64,000 bases of DNA, taken from assembly GCF_036324505.1 (NCBI RefSeq), contig NC_086366.1, positions 22,976,005-23,040,004 on the forward strand. Reading direction: 5' to 3'. The position numbers were made by a program, and so were the translations under genes. Of this stretch, positions 1-14,296 are shown piece after piece. The number at the start of each line of letters is the position of its first letter. The stretch's first letter is position 1. Source of the stretch: Eleginops maclovinus. Taxonomy: Eukaryota; Chordata; Actinopteri; Perciformes; Eleginopidae. The notes beneath the pieces are model-generated. The model was not told the origin of the DNA and searched no databases. It saw only the letters and a list, made by a program, of their open reading frames with translations.

Positions 1-61
1 TCTTTGTAAGTGGGTAAACTAACTAAATTGGCAGGGAATCAAATACTTATTTCCCCCACTG
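1..61. mobile_element. Terminal fragment of a Tc1/mariner-type transposon
   Basis: The window opens inside a Tc1-type end. The stretch reading AAATACTTATTTCCCCCACT runs into a terminal CACTG at 57-61, followed by TA at 62-63, the usual Tc1 target dinucleotide. It resembles the inner and outer motif of the full element at 28-29.7 kb (AATACTTATTT, then CCCCACTG) but differs enough in between to be another family or a diverged copy. The rest of the element lies to the left of the window, so orientation and coding capacity cannot be judged. Confidence 0.65.
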
Positions 62-63
62 TA

Positions 64-3000
64 TATATGGATTTTATATACCATTAACATATCCTGTTAC
101 CTGGCGACACTTGTTGTTGGAGGGATAAACAAATGGATGCAGAAATATCTCGGAAAGTAGCTCTTGTCAAAAAATATTTTATATAAAATATAAAGTAGTT
201 TTGCCAACATTTTCTTCCTTCTAAAATGTTAGCTCATGAGTTATGGTGAGAAATGCTTCTAGTTTGATTTGAAAATAGTGGTGTAGGGACAGGACTGATC
301 GCAAATGTGTGATGGTTTTATTGGCTGTACATTTTTATTTACACTTGTGAAGCAAGAGGTCACTTATAAAGATACACTTAAAAGGCAACCTCTTCACCTC
401 TCAATTTCATGGGGATTTTAACCAGACCTCTTTGCCAGTGATTTTTATTTAGAAGAGTTGTAAAATAAAAGAAGAAAAGAGTGAAAACTGACACCAAAAA
501 TGTTGGCGGATTATCCTGAGGAACTACAGATGGTTCTAGAACAGTTTTCAGTGGTTTGAGCACAATACAATTGTAAATTGTGGCAAAGTGGCAGCAGAAT
601 TCTTAACACCGCAAATTATTCTGTGTTTTGTAGTTTGAGTGATCAAGCCTTTTACGCACTCGTCAAGCCTTAACTGCACTATATTAAAATGCGCTATGTC
701 AAACATTGGTAAGACAGAAAAAGGTACACAGGGAGAAACAAAAAGAAACTGACCTGTTAGGATCCATTGGATGGCACCAAATGAAGAGCATGGAAAAGAC
801 AAAGAGAGAACAGACATTAGAGATGGGTTTGCCAAACAAATTGTCATCACAAAGAACACACTAGCAAAACACAAGATGACTGTATACACAAATCATAGGC
901 AAATTAGTTGTCCTCTCCAGGTGGTGACAGTTAATCTCTGTGGGGAGCCACCTTGTGGGTCAAGTGTCAAAGACCTCCTTAGCGCCTAATCACCTTTGAC
1001 CTCATGGGGGCTTTCACGCTGTGAATAACATTAAAATTGCGTTGGATGAACTCATATAAACTCACACATGCACCAGGGTAGGGTATGGAGCTTGGTGTAG
1101 AATTTACAAGATGGTGTCATTTAAGTTACATTTGGCAGTGAGCTTTCACTCAGATTGGATCATTAATCTATCGAATCTATCCAACATTAAACCAAAACAC
1201 TAGTAGCAGTTTCTAATCACCATTATTAGATACAAAAAGCGCGTGGAGGCCTTAACCCTCACACGTTTTCATGTTGTGTTCATTTTTGTTTTAGCATTAA
1301 GTTGAAGAAGCTGTCACTGAATAGAAATAAATTGGTACCGTTTGGAAATCAAAAGCTTGATCCTACTAAACTTGATTAGGTCAAAGTCATACTTTAAATA
1401 AAATACACAATTAACTCCCATGAAGTTCTTCAGAGTACAAATGGAGTCATTTGTCCGCATTCAAAAATTATCCCAGCTCAATCCAGCACTAGTTAAAGCC
1501 ATTTCCCTTTCTGTGCTTTTAGTGGTGTGTTTCAGAGGTGTCAATTATACTAGTACGGGCATGGGCAGAAGAGAATTTTTTTTATAGGTCCTTAATGTGC
1601 CAATGTGCAAAAAAGGAAACGTCTTCCACTGGGTGAGAGTTTCCCTCAGGATCAGCCAGACCACCTAGCACTGGGAGCCTGGTGACAAGAGCTTTGATTA
1701 TTATGCCTGCACTCCCTGCCAGGGCTAAATTTAAGTGTTCCCATAAAGTCCAGAAGAAATAAGACTTGGGAATGGCTTGGCCTGTGCCTGTGTGAGAGAG
1801 GGGAGAACTCTGACTGTGTGTGTGTGTGTTTAGGGTCTCTTCTGGTCAGCGTTGTCGCACAGTTTGGGATAATAATAGGATGTGCTACTACTGACTGAGA
1901 CTAAAGCCGGACTTCCCACGTCTCCCACTCACTGGTGGCACTTGTGTTATTCTCTAAACACCCGCCGGACCCAACCCCCCACCCCCCTTATGCAATTCAG
2001 CCCTCACGCTCACATCTTTTTCTTCATTCAACGCCTCCCTCGAGCTTAAAAAAACTGTTAGAAAGGGCAAGACACTTCGGGCAACCCCACATCTCCCAAG
2101 GAAATGTGGAGTCCTTGTTTATCTTTGATTAAAAATAACTTTGGGAAGAGGCCGATCAATACTTTCCCTGCAACAAGAAAAACAAGGGGAAAAAAAGGAG
2201 GTTGTGGAGGAGGAGGAGGAGAAGCAAGCGGAAGGGACAGATAAAAGCGTGAGAAATTTGACGACATTTAGAAATGTGTCTGTGTGTGTGATGGGTCGCT
2301 CAGAGTCATTCCCATGGCCTCATACAGTCGCCCTGGCGCTGCTACCAACTGCAGTTTAACAGCGACAAAATGGCGGACATATACACATAATAGGACAGTA
2401 AATGCCTCAGAGGACATACTGGGAGCGATGTATGCTATATAAAGGCCTTCAGAGGACGGGAGCACAGCGAGGTCATTCCTGTCTGTGCTTTCCTTGGCTT
2501 CCACGTCTCCTTTCAAAGGATCTGCTTATGGTTTCTGTCAGAGATGCACGTCCATTTTTCACCCCATTAACAACTATCATTACCAGCCCAACTGGAGGCT
2601 ATAATTGGGCCTGCCATGGAAAAGAGTTGTCAAAACACAATTAAATTCCAAACCATGGTGAGAGAGAACAGAGAGAAAGTGCTGGATGGACCTAACATCC
2701 TATTGCCGGCTTTCCTTGCCCAAAAATAGGAAAGAAAAACATGAAAACCGTTATTTTACATTGGAAGGTTTAGGAGGGAGATTATATAGACGGGTGATGT
2801 GAGCTGCACAAACGATAGGGCTACTGAAAACATAACAAATAATCACTCTCAGTGTCAGAGATGAAAAATGGACAAATTAAAAGCCCTATCCACAGATCAA
2901 AAGCCAAGAGCTTGAGAGAGGCTTGATTTAGAAAGAATAAAATCAAACACGGTTGTGACTGCAAAATGTCTACAAAGATACAAAGATACAGTACGGATAT

Positions 3001-4600
3001 CTAGGATGAATGCACTGATTATTCAGGACCTTGGATGAGCTTCTTGTAATGACTTTGACAGAGTTTGACATTTTGAACCATCACCAATATGTTATTGTAA
3101 AAGTTTTGGCAATGGATATGTGGTATGCTGCCGCTTCACATTACTCAAGGTCTACTTGCTATTTGATATGTGCTAGAGAGCAAGACACCCTTAGGTAAAA
3201 CTGTTTCATCAAAATACATTCAGTATTTCCATTTGTATGTCAAATGGTATCAATTTTCTTTACAGTAAAAATATATCACATTGCTTTCATCACCGAATGC
3301 AATTCAAAATCAAGGTGAAATCATTTGCATGTGGAACAAACTCCAATGGCTTTGGGCCAGCCAGCCATAATTCAAAGGCTTACTGCTGGAATCAAGAAGA
3401 TTTAATAATTTTAAAGTCTGTTAAATAATTATTAAAAGAAATTGGTCCACACTAAGGCTTTCTGGTTACAAGCTACATCATGTTTTTCTTCTGGTGTCTT
3501 CAATATATTAGCCACAGAAGGCAATCATCTTACATTATCAGTAACATTACCAGAACACCGCTCTATAATATGGCTCAGAAACTACATGAAACTCTGAGAC
3601 TTTTATATGCAAAACTAATTTCAAAATGAAGACAAACCATTTATAGAAAAAATAAATCTTCCAACAAGTTGTTCCTCTGGTTTAATACATTATAAAATCT
3701 GGTGAATGGAATAACAACACCTGGTTAACATGCTGTAGCTAAAAGCCTTAGCCATTAGTTAAGATCATGATTAGTGCATGAATAACATTTAACATGCATA
3801 CAATTCGCACTGACCGTCGAAACTCACTAGAGCCCAAACCACAGAGTTATTTTCTGTTTGTTTGCTTTACCGTCAAATACAGTCACAGTTAAACTAAAAG
3901 TGTATGTGCTGCCAAATGTATTTCAGTACATAGAGTATTTTATAATATGATGTGTTATAATGTATTTCTTTAGTATACCCAATCCCTTAATTTGTGTATG
4001 TTTTTCTGTTAGAGATTACAAATACTACCTGAAGTTGCTATGAAAAACTTGTTTCTACAATCTAAGCTGGAAGTATGGGCATACAAATATGGCATAGGAC
4101 AGGTATTTGGAGAACTGCCTGTAGCTGTGGCTTTAGCTCTAAATCAAAACTGAACATGTCTCGTGGCTACATGTCTTCTGCTCTGCTAGCGATTATCAGT
4201 GGAGGAATTGTATTTGTTAATCTCCTATGCACTGAGTTTATCCATCCCTTTTTCAATGTAAAATCAATCCAAATAGTCTTCTATCAAACTGAAATGTAAC
4301 CCTGGCACATAAATATGAATTTGAAATCATGTTGGACAGAGATAAGAACATTTTAAATTTGTCAGCTGCAATAGGAAAATGCCTACTGTACTCCATATTG
4401 AAGGCCTACGATCGTGTCTACCAAACCATACAGTGTTAATGGTGTGTGTGTCGGGTGACATAAAGCAGAGGAGGCCGGGTATTGGAAGGGAGTTGCAGGC
4501 CTCTCTGTAATCTGGCCTGATTTATAGAGGCTAGCCCTGCTCTCCCCTTCCACCTCCACACTGACACACTGGGCCTCCTCCTCCGCTGGAGACAGCCTGG
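64..4600. other. Non-coding stretch, no gene recognised
   Basis: AT-leaning unique sequence. The open frames are short and match no family I recognise. There is a brief GT run near 1817-1830 and a purine-rich GAGGAGGAGG patch near 2206-2222. The part from 2400 to 2650 is sequence-complex and free of simple repeats, but nothing shows what it does. No promoter, splice-flanked exon or RNA gene could be supported. Confidence 0.5.
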
Positions 4601-4616
4601 CGTCCACACACACACA

Positions 4617-4652
4617 TGCACGCACGCACGCACGCACACAGACACACAGACA

Positions 4653-4749
<97 letters not shown>
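4617..4749. repeat. Compound microsatellite (GCAC)n-(AGAC/ACAC)n-(CA)n
   Basis: A short (GCAC)n segment and an interrupted AGACACAC segment lead into an uninterrupted (AC)n run from 4654 to 4749, about 48 units. Both strands give long spurious frames (CVCV and THTH). Alternating purine-pyrimidine DNA of this kind can adopt Z-DNA and is typically length-polymorphic. The same three-part architecture recurs at 21 kb. Confidence 0.97.
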
Positions 4750-4750
<1 letters not shown>

Positions 4751-7700
4751 ATAAACAGAAACAGCCATGTGTATAGACACATGAACAGATCCAGGCAGGG
4801 TCGTCTCAGTTGCACAGTAGTGCACGCAACCAAACCACAAGGGCCTGTTGCTTAACCAAATGAACACCATATCCAGAAACCATAGGCATTTAAATGTCTA
4901 CATGCTTTCAGAGAAGAGTAGATGAGAAAAAAGATTACTTAAGGTCTTTCTACATAAAGGTACATATTCCTGCATTGGTTCTACACATTGGCAGTAGATG
5001 TGAACTGGGAGTTGTCTTTTTAACACAGTATGTTTTTTCTTCATGAAAGGTGGCCAATCACACTGCTATGAAGTATACTATACTTTTTGTCTGGAAGTTT
5101 AAAAAACAAAAGACTGATTGATCCTGAGAGATTCACCATTTTGAGTCCAATGTATCCAAAGGCAAATATTTTATTGATATGGCGATTCAATCATAAACCA
5201 ATTCATCAGCATCTGATCTCTAGGTTTAATATCAGTCTTGCAATGTTCTGTCTAATAAAAGTAAAACTGCTTTGGAGCAAGTCATTGGACTACCGTTTTC
5301 CGATGACATTTAAAATAACATTCTCTTTCGGTTACATCCATTTCTATGCTTGCTCACAACTCTTTAATTCACTTGAAAATAAGTTGACAGAGCCAAGATT
5401 TCTAAAAAGATAATATCAAAATGTATTCAAAAGTTAAACCCCTTTGTGATGAGTGTATCGATTGACAACGCTTCGCCACAGCTTAGACAAATTCTGCAAG
5501 ATGTATTTCAAACATTCTCTAGGCACTAATCTTTGAACTTGTATCTAACCATCGAGCTGCCATTTTTTAAGTTGCCAATGGTAATTCACATCTGAACACA
5601 TCCAAACGTAATGCTTAGGCTTTTTTACAGTCTTTTAACAAGCATGCAATATTGTAGAGATGGAAGAAAGTTGCCACACCCTTACATTATCAATGGCTTC
5701 AGAACCCAATATCTTGCCTGAATCTTGAAAAACCTCAGCGCTATACGTGTATCGGTTAAGAAACGTTATAATATGCAACTGAACATATTCATGGAATACT
5801 CAACACCAGGTAGGAAATTAATTGGGAACACATCTCCCCAAAAAATTACATAATTGTACCAACATACCGGTTTTGTAGTACTGTACTTTGGCATTAATTC
5901 ATTTGGTCTTTGTTACCCAGCAGTCAGTCAACAGTATTTATAGTGTCTTGACTGGTGGAAAAGAAATCCTTCAAATTGTTTATACCATATTGTCTGAGCC
6001 AAAGGCCAAAACCCTGGCAGGACAGAAAACATATTGGAGCCATACAATAAATGATAAAAGAGGCACGACGGAGACACAATATTCACATGCATTAGGCTAG
6101 CAGGCTACAACACCTTCATTTGTGTGTGTGTCTACATGTGTGTATACTATGAATCAAAGTGTACAGACAGGTGTTTACAGTGAAGTTGGGTTATCTGTCT
6201 CCATTACACCACCACAGCTCAGCCTCCCAGGACCATTATCTACTCAGACCTGCCTAAACACACACACCCAGAGACAGGAAGCCCCACATGCTGAAGGCAA
6301 GACCCTTTACACAAAGGCCATGGTGTGAGCACATAATGGCCATACTGGAGTCTTTGGGCTCTTGATGCAATCCAAAACCCAAACAGAGAAGACCCACAAA
6401 GAGCACCAATCCTTTAACCAAATGCCTTTCTTTAATGTGTGTTAACTTTAACACACATTCTGATCCAGATGCTCATCATAACATACAGATAATATTGTAT
6501 ATTGTTCTAGCTAATATAGACTGCTGTTGTAGCCAATGTTTTGAACACAGTCACAATCTGACCCAAGGTTAATTTAACATCCTCTTGTGGCGGTCAGATG
6601 TTGCGATGAAGCACAGTGAACTAGTTTCTTATCAGTTTTTGCAAACAATGTTCTGCTGAAATCTAGTTAATCCTGTGTTACACTGGCTCTGAGTAAGATC
6701 AGATAGTATACATGTGTGCTTATGCTAGATGTATGATCAAGTTCACAAGCAGTTACTGTTTGTTTACATATGAGCCATTAGGAACTAGTCATCTAACCCC
6801 TTCCTGATTGCAGCATAGGAAACCCACCCTTAGATACTTCAACACTTGGAGATATGATCTAATTGAGATCATCAAGTGATACCATTACTTATTTCTTGAT
6901 AGAGGATTGCAGTTTTTTTACATTTCTTCCACTTCTGTTATATGCCTCTGTTTTATTTATTGAACGTATCCCCTTCAGTTGACAAAAAGCTCTCTAAAAA
7001 CCTTGGTTTAAAAAATAAAAAATAAAATACTCAGTCCATTACTGCTACAAGCACATCACTAATCTCTGATATTAGTTCCGAATTATATCTTGGTTTTGCA
7101 TTTGGGGTGATGCAAATGTAATGTTGGCACAACAATAATGGATTTGTTGTTCATTCCTTTCAAACATTTCAAAGATAAGTTATTTAGCAATTGTTGGTGG
7201 TTCTGCTGTCAAGTCTTGTTCAATCAGTTCGGAGAAATCCGTCTAAATTGGCATTTTAAGTTAAACCATGAACAAAGATAATGTGATTTCTCCTCTTTTG
7301 ATCATTCATGGTGGGTCGATGTTACCAAAGAAGCAGTTCAGGCTGCTCTTGTTCTTTGAACTTCTAGAATACTTGGTGTGTCCAATTTTTTTCACAGTTT
7401 GGGCAGCTTAATAACACAAGTGGTTAAGTTCTCTTATAGCTATTGTAGATGTTATGTTTATCACAATATTTTTCAATTACTTACACTGGGTCAGTAGTCC
7501 AGAAAAAATTACGGCCATAAGTCGCAATGCGGCCAGATATCATCCAACGTGTCAGAAGTCCTAATTTCGAATATAAAAAAGATGATATTTACTAACTGTG
7601 ACATTGATCTGTCCAACACTCGAATATGCTGTACAAGTTTTGTCCATGGAAACTTTAAATCCAAAACTATCATATCAGCCTTCTCTAAGTCATATTCTTT

Positions 7701-8280
7701 GAACCCCTGCCTGTGTGCGAAGTGTGTGGGTGTGTAAACATTGTGGTAACCCTCAGGCCAGGTACTGTCTAGTCTGGTATATAAGGTGGTACCACCAGTC
7801 TCCCACTGCCTTTTAATTACGAGTGGAGGTGGGGGGAGACTTTTTAATGAAAACGGGTCACATCATACAAGCAGATTGGACCAGGTTCATCCACAGTTCA
7901 GGCCCAAGGACAGTAAACACACAGATATAACAGGCTGTACCATTCAAAAGTGCAAACACACTAGATAAGATTAGACAGCCTAAAACTGCTAGAATCCCAT
8001 GGGGAAAGTGTAGCATCAAACATAATGGAAAAGTAAAGAAATATTAAATATAGAGGGTATAGATTATCATAGTCTTGACACCTTTTGTTCATTCCGAAGG
8101 TTGGAGGTTAGTGCCTTGCTAAAGGGAACACTTTCCTAGAGAACCCAGAGTTTTGAAGATTGTTAGCTTCTTTGAACTTTTAGGTACCACTAAACTCCCT
8201 CAAACTCTGCGTTGGCTAGTTGAATAGCTACGGCACATGACCTTATTTCAAACAGAACGTGAATTATTGTTTCTAAAATA
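4750..8280. other. Non-coding stretch, no gene recognised
   Basis: AT-rich single-copy-looking sequence with only short open frames, the longest 108 codons at 5087-5413 with no recognisable domain. No simple-sequence array longer than about 15 bp and no transposon end was found. Confidence 0.5.
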
Positions 8281-8282
8281 GC

Positions 8283-8375
8283 TAGTGGCCATGGTTTAGG
8301 GGGGAAAATGGGCAGTAAATGAGTGTCTACCAATTGAAGGGTTGGTGGTACGATCCCCAGCCCCTGCAACATGTT
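8283..8375 (+). repeat. Possible decayed tRNA-derived SINE trace
   Basis: The segment around 8338-8372 contains GGTGGTACGATCCCCAGCCC, close to a pol III box B (GGTTCGATCCC in tRNA-derived SINEs), followed by CCTGCAACATGTTAACAAG, which resembles the body that often follows box B in fish SINEs. No clear box A is preserved and no A-rich tail or target duplication is visible. This is an assignment by resemblance only; chance similarity is possible. Confidence 0.35.
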
Positions 8376-11300
8376 AACAAGTTTATGAAATGCTTTGACC
8401 TCAGTCACCAGATCTCAAACAAACTGAAGACGTATGGGAGATTTTGGAGAAATGTGTTGGAGATTGCTCTCGACCAATATCAAACACCAAAAAACGGGCA
8501 ATATTTGGAGGTAGAATATAGTGTTATTCTCCAGTAGCGTTAAACACACTATCACACACCATCACTATCATCCAAAATGTTTCATATGCATGGAACGAAA
8601 CCATACACTGATGTACAAATTGTATTATTTCCTATTTCAGTGACTGAAAAGTGCTCAAAGAAAGCCTCACACCAGTGATTGTGATTATGGCCCTGTGTTT
8701 AGTGACATGGGTTTCTCCACAATATAAAGATGGATGGAACAAGAATGAAGGGACGTGGGATGGAAAGTGACAGCCAGAGTTTAACCCCAGACTAATTTTA
8801 AAATCTGTCCATCTCTATCATTCTCTTTTATTTGCCCTCTGATGGAAGGAGGGAAGCAAGGGAACCTAATCGGTGGGAAGCTGCCCAGAAGCCCCTGACC
8901 TGAAGCCGAATGAGGGCTACAGTTTGTGTGATAGTGTGTCCAGAGGGGGTCAGGGGAGAAGGCAGTATCCTGGCAGGACATTAGGGACTTGGTTCCCAGC
9001 AGCGCTCTCCTGCTCAGTCTCCATAAGTCTCCCTGCTGGGTCAATGCTGCCTTCCTCCGGGGGATTCCTACTTTTTCCCAAGGCTGTGCCCAGCTAGCCC
9101 CGACTCTCTCTCCTTGCCAAATGACCCAAAATTCGGCCAATTGTTTCCCTTATCTGTCCTTTCCCAGGGCTGTGGTACTCTATCACTGTCCTCCGTCACT
9201 GTCGTCTGATATACAGTGGTCTCTACATCTTAGGGATCAGAATAATGATGGCCTGCCTCACTGAAATTAGCAACAGTACATGCTTCGGCATTTTAGGACA
9301 CAGTGTTTATGTTAGACATCACTATGGATGTAAACATATTCACACACTATAGCCTGAGAAAGCAAATCCAAGGGTTGTATTTGCTTTTTAATAATCATGA
9401 ACCAGAAAATTACATTTAAACAATAGCAGGATTGGTCTTGATACCGCACTGTACTTAATTTTGTATAAAATGAGAAGACAAGATGGATATTTATTTGTTT
9501 TAGGGTTAATATGCTTACGTTAACTTCAGCCTGTGTTGTTATCTAAGTATCAGGAGAGCTGTGAAAAGTGTCAAATATGTGTCACACACACACGTTTGGA
9601 ATCATAAACAGTAAGCGTTTGGCTCTGGTTGAGTCCTGTGTTGCTGCTAAGCAATTGAAGTTACAATGTTCAGTTTGAGAAGCTATGCAGTTGTGTCACT
9701 TAATTCCCTTAAGACTGCTGAAATTCTTAGTTATATTTTAAGCAACAATAAGAATCTGGAAGCAATAACCAATACTGCTGGGGTTCCACTGTAGCCAGTG
9801 GATTACTGACCGAAATAACGTTGTTTACATTGGTGGAATTTTAGACACATCAAAGCAGTTAGAGTTCAGACACATAAGGATTGTTTGAAAGTAGCAAAGC
9901 AAATTTTAAGCTAATACAAAAGCTAAATCTTTGTCAAACGATAATTGGTTCTCAACGAAATGTGCCTCTTTTAATCTTCACATAGAACGTTTACCTGCAT
10001 GCACTCAAAGCCTGCTGACATGTGATCAGTGTGTTCAATTCTAATGTGACTAAAAATGGAAACAAGAACACTTCCAATACAAAAATGTCACACTTTTTTG
10101 CCTTTAAACCAAAACTGTTCCCTTGACCATTGTACATATGTTTTACCATATTTATACCAAGGCGAATACCATGCCACACCAGAAAAAAAACCCACACCAA
10201 AAACGTTATGATACTTATAGAACCATTTACACGGCCCAATGAGAGAACAGAGGGGACGTGGAACCGAGAAGTGGCGGGGCTTTCTGACAGTGGCACAGTG
10301 CGAGGAATTAAGTTCCCATGCTAGCCTGTGTTTACCCTAGGCTATTTCGGCACACTCACACATACACACAGTTTGCCCTATCGTACCCGCTGCTTGTAAT
10401 TTCTCATCCCGCCTCTCCCACCCCCTCTCATCCCCCCTTTCCTTTCCCCTCTGGAGTCTGGGGGGGTTATGTGAAGGGCCAGGGAGGAGGGCTGAGAAAA
10501 AAAATCCAGAGGAGTGTGAAAGACGAGAGAGATGTTGTGGGGGTCATTGCTGAGTCATCATATTCCCTGGTAAAACTGGCTGCACTGTCCATGTGTGTGT
10601 GTTCGGTTGCTTTTCTAAACGTATGAGCTTATGTCTCAGTAGGTGGTGACGATTCCACATTTCAGTGAAATAAGTGTATATGTGTGTGTGTGTGTGGGAT
10701 GGTGTGCTTTTAGCTGTGTAATTGGTACATCCTAAGTGCCTGGATGAGTAACACTTGCCTACAACATAACAAATGTAACATCTGTTCTATTTACTTAACT
10801 CCTGCTTGAATCTTACTCCAACTCTCCATTCTACTTTATGTTTCTTCAAGCCTGTCATTTAAAAATACAAATACAACACATCTTCTGCCTTGATTATGCT
10901 CACAATCAATGTGTTGACCAATCCATGAAGGATGATTGGCAAGTTAGGGTTATGCTGCACAGATGTCGAAAGGGACATGTTGAGGCTGGAAGTTGGACAT
11001 ACTGTAATGGTGACTTGGGTTTACATCCAGTGTTCCACCTGTGGTTAGGTTTAAGCTATACTTGGCTTGGGAAAATGTTGGTAATTTTTTTGTAAATCTA
11101 ACAAATAGTCAAGGCATCCATGGATCCAAGTGGACCCTGCATTAGTTCCGAGGTGAAAAAGAAAATGAAATAAGTCAACATTGAATATAACGTAAAGAGA
11201 CGGAACATTCACTTTGAAAAAACAAATTGAGATCTTTTTATGTATTTACTTTAAGACTAAGGCATCCACAAAACTGTCACTGCTGCTAAATCCTAGAGTC

Positions 11301-12900
11301 CGATAAAGAGAATCAATAGTTCTGAGTAACTGCTGTTTATTTTTTCAACTCCAAAACACACAACAATATCATTATTCAAGAATGAATGATATTTTTAATC
11401 GTTAATCATTATCTGCTAAGAAACTAAAGCTACAGATGAATGTCATTGACTAAAACGTTCAAGTTTTGCAATATGTTGGGGTAAAAAATTAAGTAGCAGT
11501 AGCAATAGAAATCCTCAAGTATAGTAAAAGTAATCACTTAATTAATTACATCACTTACACAATAACTTTCCACAATTGGCAACTGAGTTTCAAAATTCCA
11601 TTAAGTATGCAAATGCTGGTTTAGCTAAAACATATCAGAAAAGCCTGCTTTGAACAGTACATTATTTAAATCACATGATACTGTAAGGCACCTACTGTGG
11701 TTTAACCAGAGCTTTATTCGCCCAGGCTGCAGATACTATAACATGAACTACAGCAAACTCTGACTAGCTTGAGCCAAGTGCTACTCTGAATTACAATAAA
11801 AGCGTACTTTTCATGTTAGTTGGCCAATACGTATGTCTAGGTTTTAATAGACATATTGGCCTCAGAGAACTCACACACCCCAGTGTTCTTTGGATCTACA
11901 CTATGAATAAAATCTTCAACCCTAGTCAGCATGAACACTTAATTAAAAACAATCCACGATTCGTAGAAATCTGTTTTTTGATTCCAAATGAGTTGTAAAT
12001 GAACTTGGAGAGATAATGTATTGCTATACCCAAGTGACTGTGCGGTTAAAACATCCCTCTTTTACTGCCTTTCCTAGATTGCTCTACTCGCTATCATCCC
12101 CATCACATCCCGGTCCTCTTTCTCAGTCTTGTTTCCTTTCATCTCTTCGACTTCTCCTCCTCTCCCGTCTTCCTAAATATCTGTGTGGCCTGGCTTCGCC
12201 TCTTAACAGTAACTCAACCCATAAACAAACTGCCTTACATGCTGTAATCACAAACCCCAAACTGCCAGACATTAAAAGGGCCACGTTTCATCCTGCTACA
12301 AAAAAGAAAAGACAGAGCAGAGTGAAAAAAGAAAAGAAAGAGCGCTCCAATGTTTGAGCCTCCTTTTCTTAACAGATGTGGTGTGTAGTATCAGTTTGCT
12401 AAAGTGCGACTGGGAGGAGAGACAGATAGCGGCGGAGGACGAGCGTATCTTTGAGGAGTTCCACATTGCCCCGTGCTGATCAAAGTGCTCTGCAGTCTTT
12501 GCGGCTAATTGTGGGGATTATCTGTAAGTGCTTGAAAAAGACCGGCCTGGTTTTATGGGGTCTGTGTTACACACACTCATGTAACACACACAAACACAAA
12601 GAGTTCCTCTCAGAGGAAATGCAAAACTGACCTCAGATGAATAATTCAAGTTTAGGGGTATTTGTAGAGTAAGGCAACGGTAGAAAATAGAGCGGACTGC
12701 AGAGTGAAATATTGGTTTTAAAAAGCATAAGTCATCCAGGAGCCATGAAAAACCAGAAAGGAGACACTCGCGCACACACGCATCTGAGGAGTCAGACATA
12801 TCCTGTCGTGTTGATCCAGTTTCAAGGACAGTGGCGAGACTGAGAGGTTCGGAGTGCCAAACGGCTTGTCAGTGTCAGTTGTAAAGTTGCCTCCCCTAAA
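8376..12900. other. Non-coding stretch, no gene recognised
   Basis: Unique-looking sequence. It includes a pyrimidine-rich patch at about 10400-10450, a short GT run at 10680-10698 and another pyrimidine-rich patch at about 12085-12180. The open frames of 100-120 codons in these patches reflect biased composition, not protein families. No gene supported. Confidence 0.5.
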
Positions 12901-12915
12901 GCCACTTCCCCCCCT

Positions 12916-12916
<1 letters not shown>

Positions 12917-12960
<44 letters not shown>
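12917..12960. repeat. (AC)22 microsatellite
   Basis: An uninterrupted AC run of 44 bp directly after a C-rich patch (TTCCCCCCCTG). It forms a pair with a second AC array 126 bp downstream. Confidence 0.97.
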
Positions 12961-12962
<2 letters not shown>

Positions 12963-13085
12963 GCTAGAAACTGTGGTCAGCTGAGCGGATCCTAAGTGAG
13001 GTCAGGAGTAGTTTGAAAACACACGCACAGCTCACAGAGAGACTTTCCTTCTAGGGTTTATAAGTCTTCTCTATAGTTTCCCTGA

Positions 13086-13086
<1 letters not shown>

Positions 13087-13119
<33 letters not shown>
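13087..13119. repeat. (CA)16 microsatellite
   Basis: An uninterrupted CA run of 33 bp in the same orientation as the array at 12917-12960. Confidence 0.96.
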
Positions 13120-13122
<3 letters not shown>

Positions 13123-14260
13123 CATTTACACATAGGCAGACATAAAAAAAAAACTCACACAAAGCTGATATAGCGGATATGGTTTTGTGAGGGGGAGAAG
13201 GGTGTACGGTCGGCGTCAGGTCCAAGCAATTATCCAAGTGTCCAAACCTCTTTCAGGCAGCCACGGTGGAGCCAGACAGAGCCAAACATGCACACACACA
13301 CCCACACACACAGAAACCAACACAACTCCCAACTTCAACCTAGGGATTTGCCCAGGATAATTCCACTTCCATTCACCATGAGAGTTTAGGTCAAACATTT
13401 CTGAGACACTGCTAACTAAGAGCGGACTACCAGCTGGCCCTTGGCCTCCTGTCTGAAAGTGCTTGATTCTGGCCAAGCTGAATGGCCTTTTGGGCTTGGA
13501 GCCTTGAAGACCCTTCCAATAAGACGAGCAGGGAAGACAATGGGAAGTGGCTAATCTTGTCTTTATGTAGCCTTTGTCTAGGCTGCGGGGGCACTTGTAG
13601 AGGCAGTGCTCAGGTAAGGCAGTGTGTCAAAGGTTAAGCTGGGAGATTCAGTCTTGCACACACAAGTTAATTAAAGTTTGTCTAAGGGGATGAGAGTGTG
13701 TCTCAAGGAGGCCGCTAGCGTCTGAGTGCTCGCCTGAGAAAGGAATGCCGTCGACTTCAAAGTTGGCTGACTGTCGCCCGGGTTGTTTTCAGAAAGCAAT
13801 TGTAGGGATAGGACTGTACTAGATATATTAAAACATAAATGAAACTCTGATACTCTGCATGGGTTGAAATTATGTATTTTAGTTGTACGTATTTAAGTAC
13901 AAAGAGTACAAAACTATCAGCATTTACTCCCTTTTTCTACTATAGAACAACAGCTAAACATATAAAAGGCAGTCAAAATAATTCAACAAAACCATTGGTC
14001 GATTAGCATGAAAATGAAATGGCTGCTATTTGGGCAATGGATTCATTGTGTGGAAATGTCTAAGTCATTTTCCGTCCTTCTCAAATGCGAGCTTTCCTTT
14101 GTCATATATGATAGTTGACTTAATTTGTGAGTTTTTTTTTTTTTTTTCCCATGTTAATTCAATTACAAGAGACATTTCAATACATCTCACAGTCTGAGGG
14201 ATATTATAATGAACATTCTTTCTTATTTATGACATTTTGTCTCTCAAAAAGCTCAAACTA
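13120..14260. other. Non-coding stretch, no gene recognised
   Basis: Mixed-composition sequence with a homopolymer T run near 14133-14147 and a few short CA bits near 13288-13310. No gene supported. Confidence 0.5.
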
Positions 14261-14263
14261 TGT

Positions 14264-14296
14264 GCATTATTATTAGTTTACTATTATTACTATTAC

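Noticed and set aside
378..563. 61-codon minus-strand frame with a protein-like look
   Set aside because: No family recognised, no splice-flanked structure, and a length expected by chance in AT-rich DNA.
4383..4870. Cysteine-valine or threonine-histidine rich proteins at CA/GT arrays (also at 16.6, 21.0, 22.1, 36.2, 41.0, 46.2, 53.5 and 59.1 kb)
   Set aside because: These are direct translations of dinucleotide repeats with no flanking domain.
11484..11560. Second copy of the teleost-type repeat at 46.7 kb (shares AAGTA and AGTAAAAGTA strings)
   Set aside because: The shared strings are short, AT-rich and not in a convincing order.
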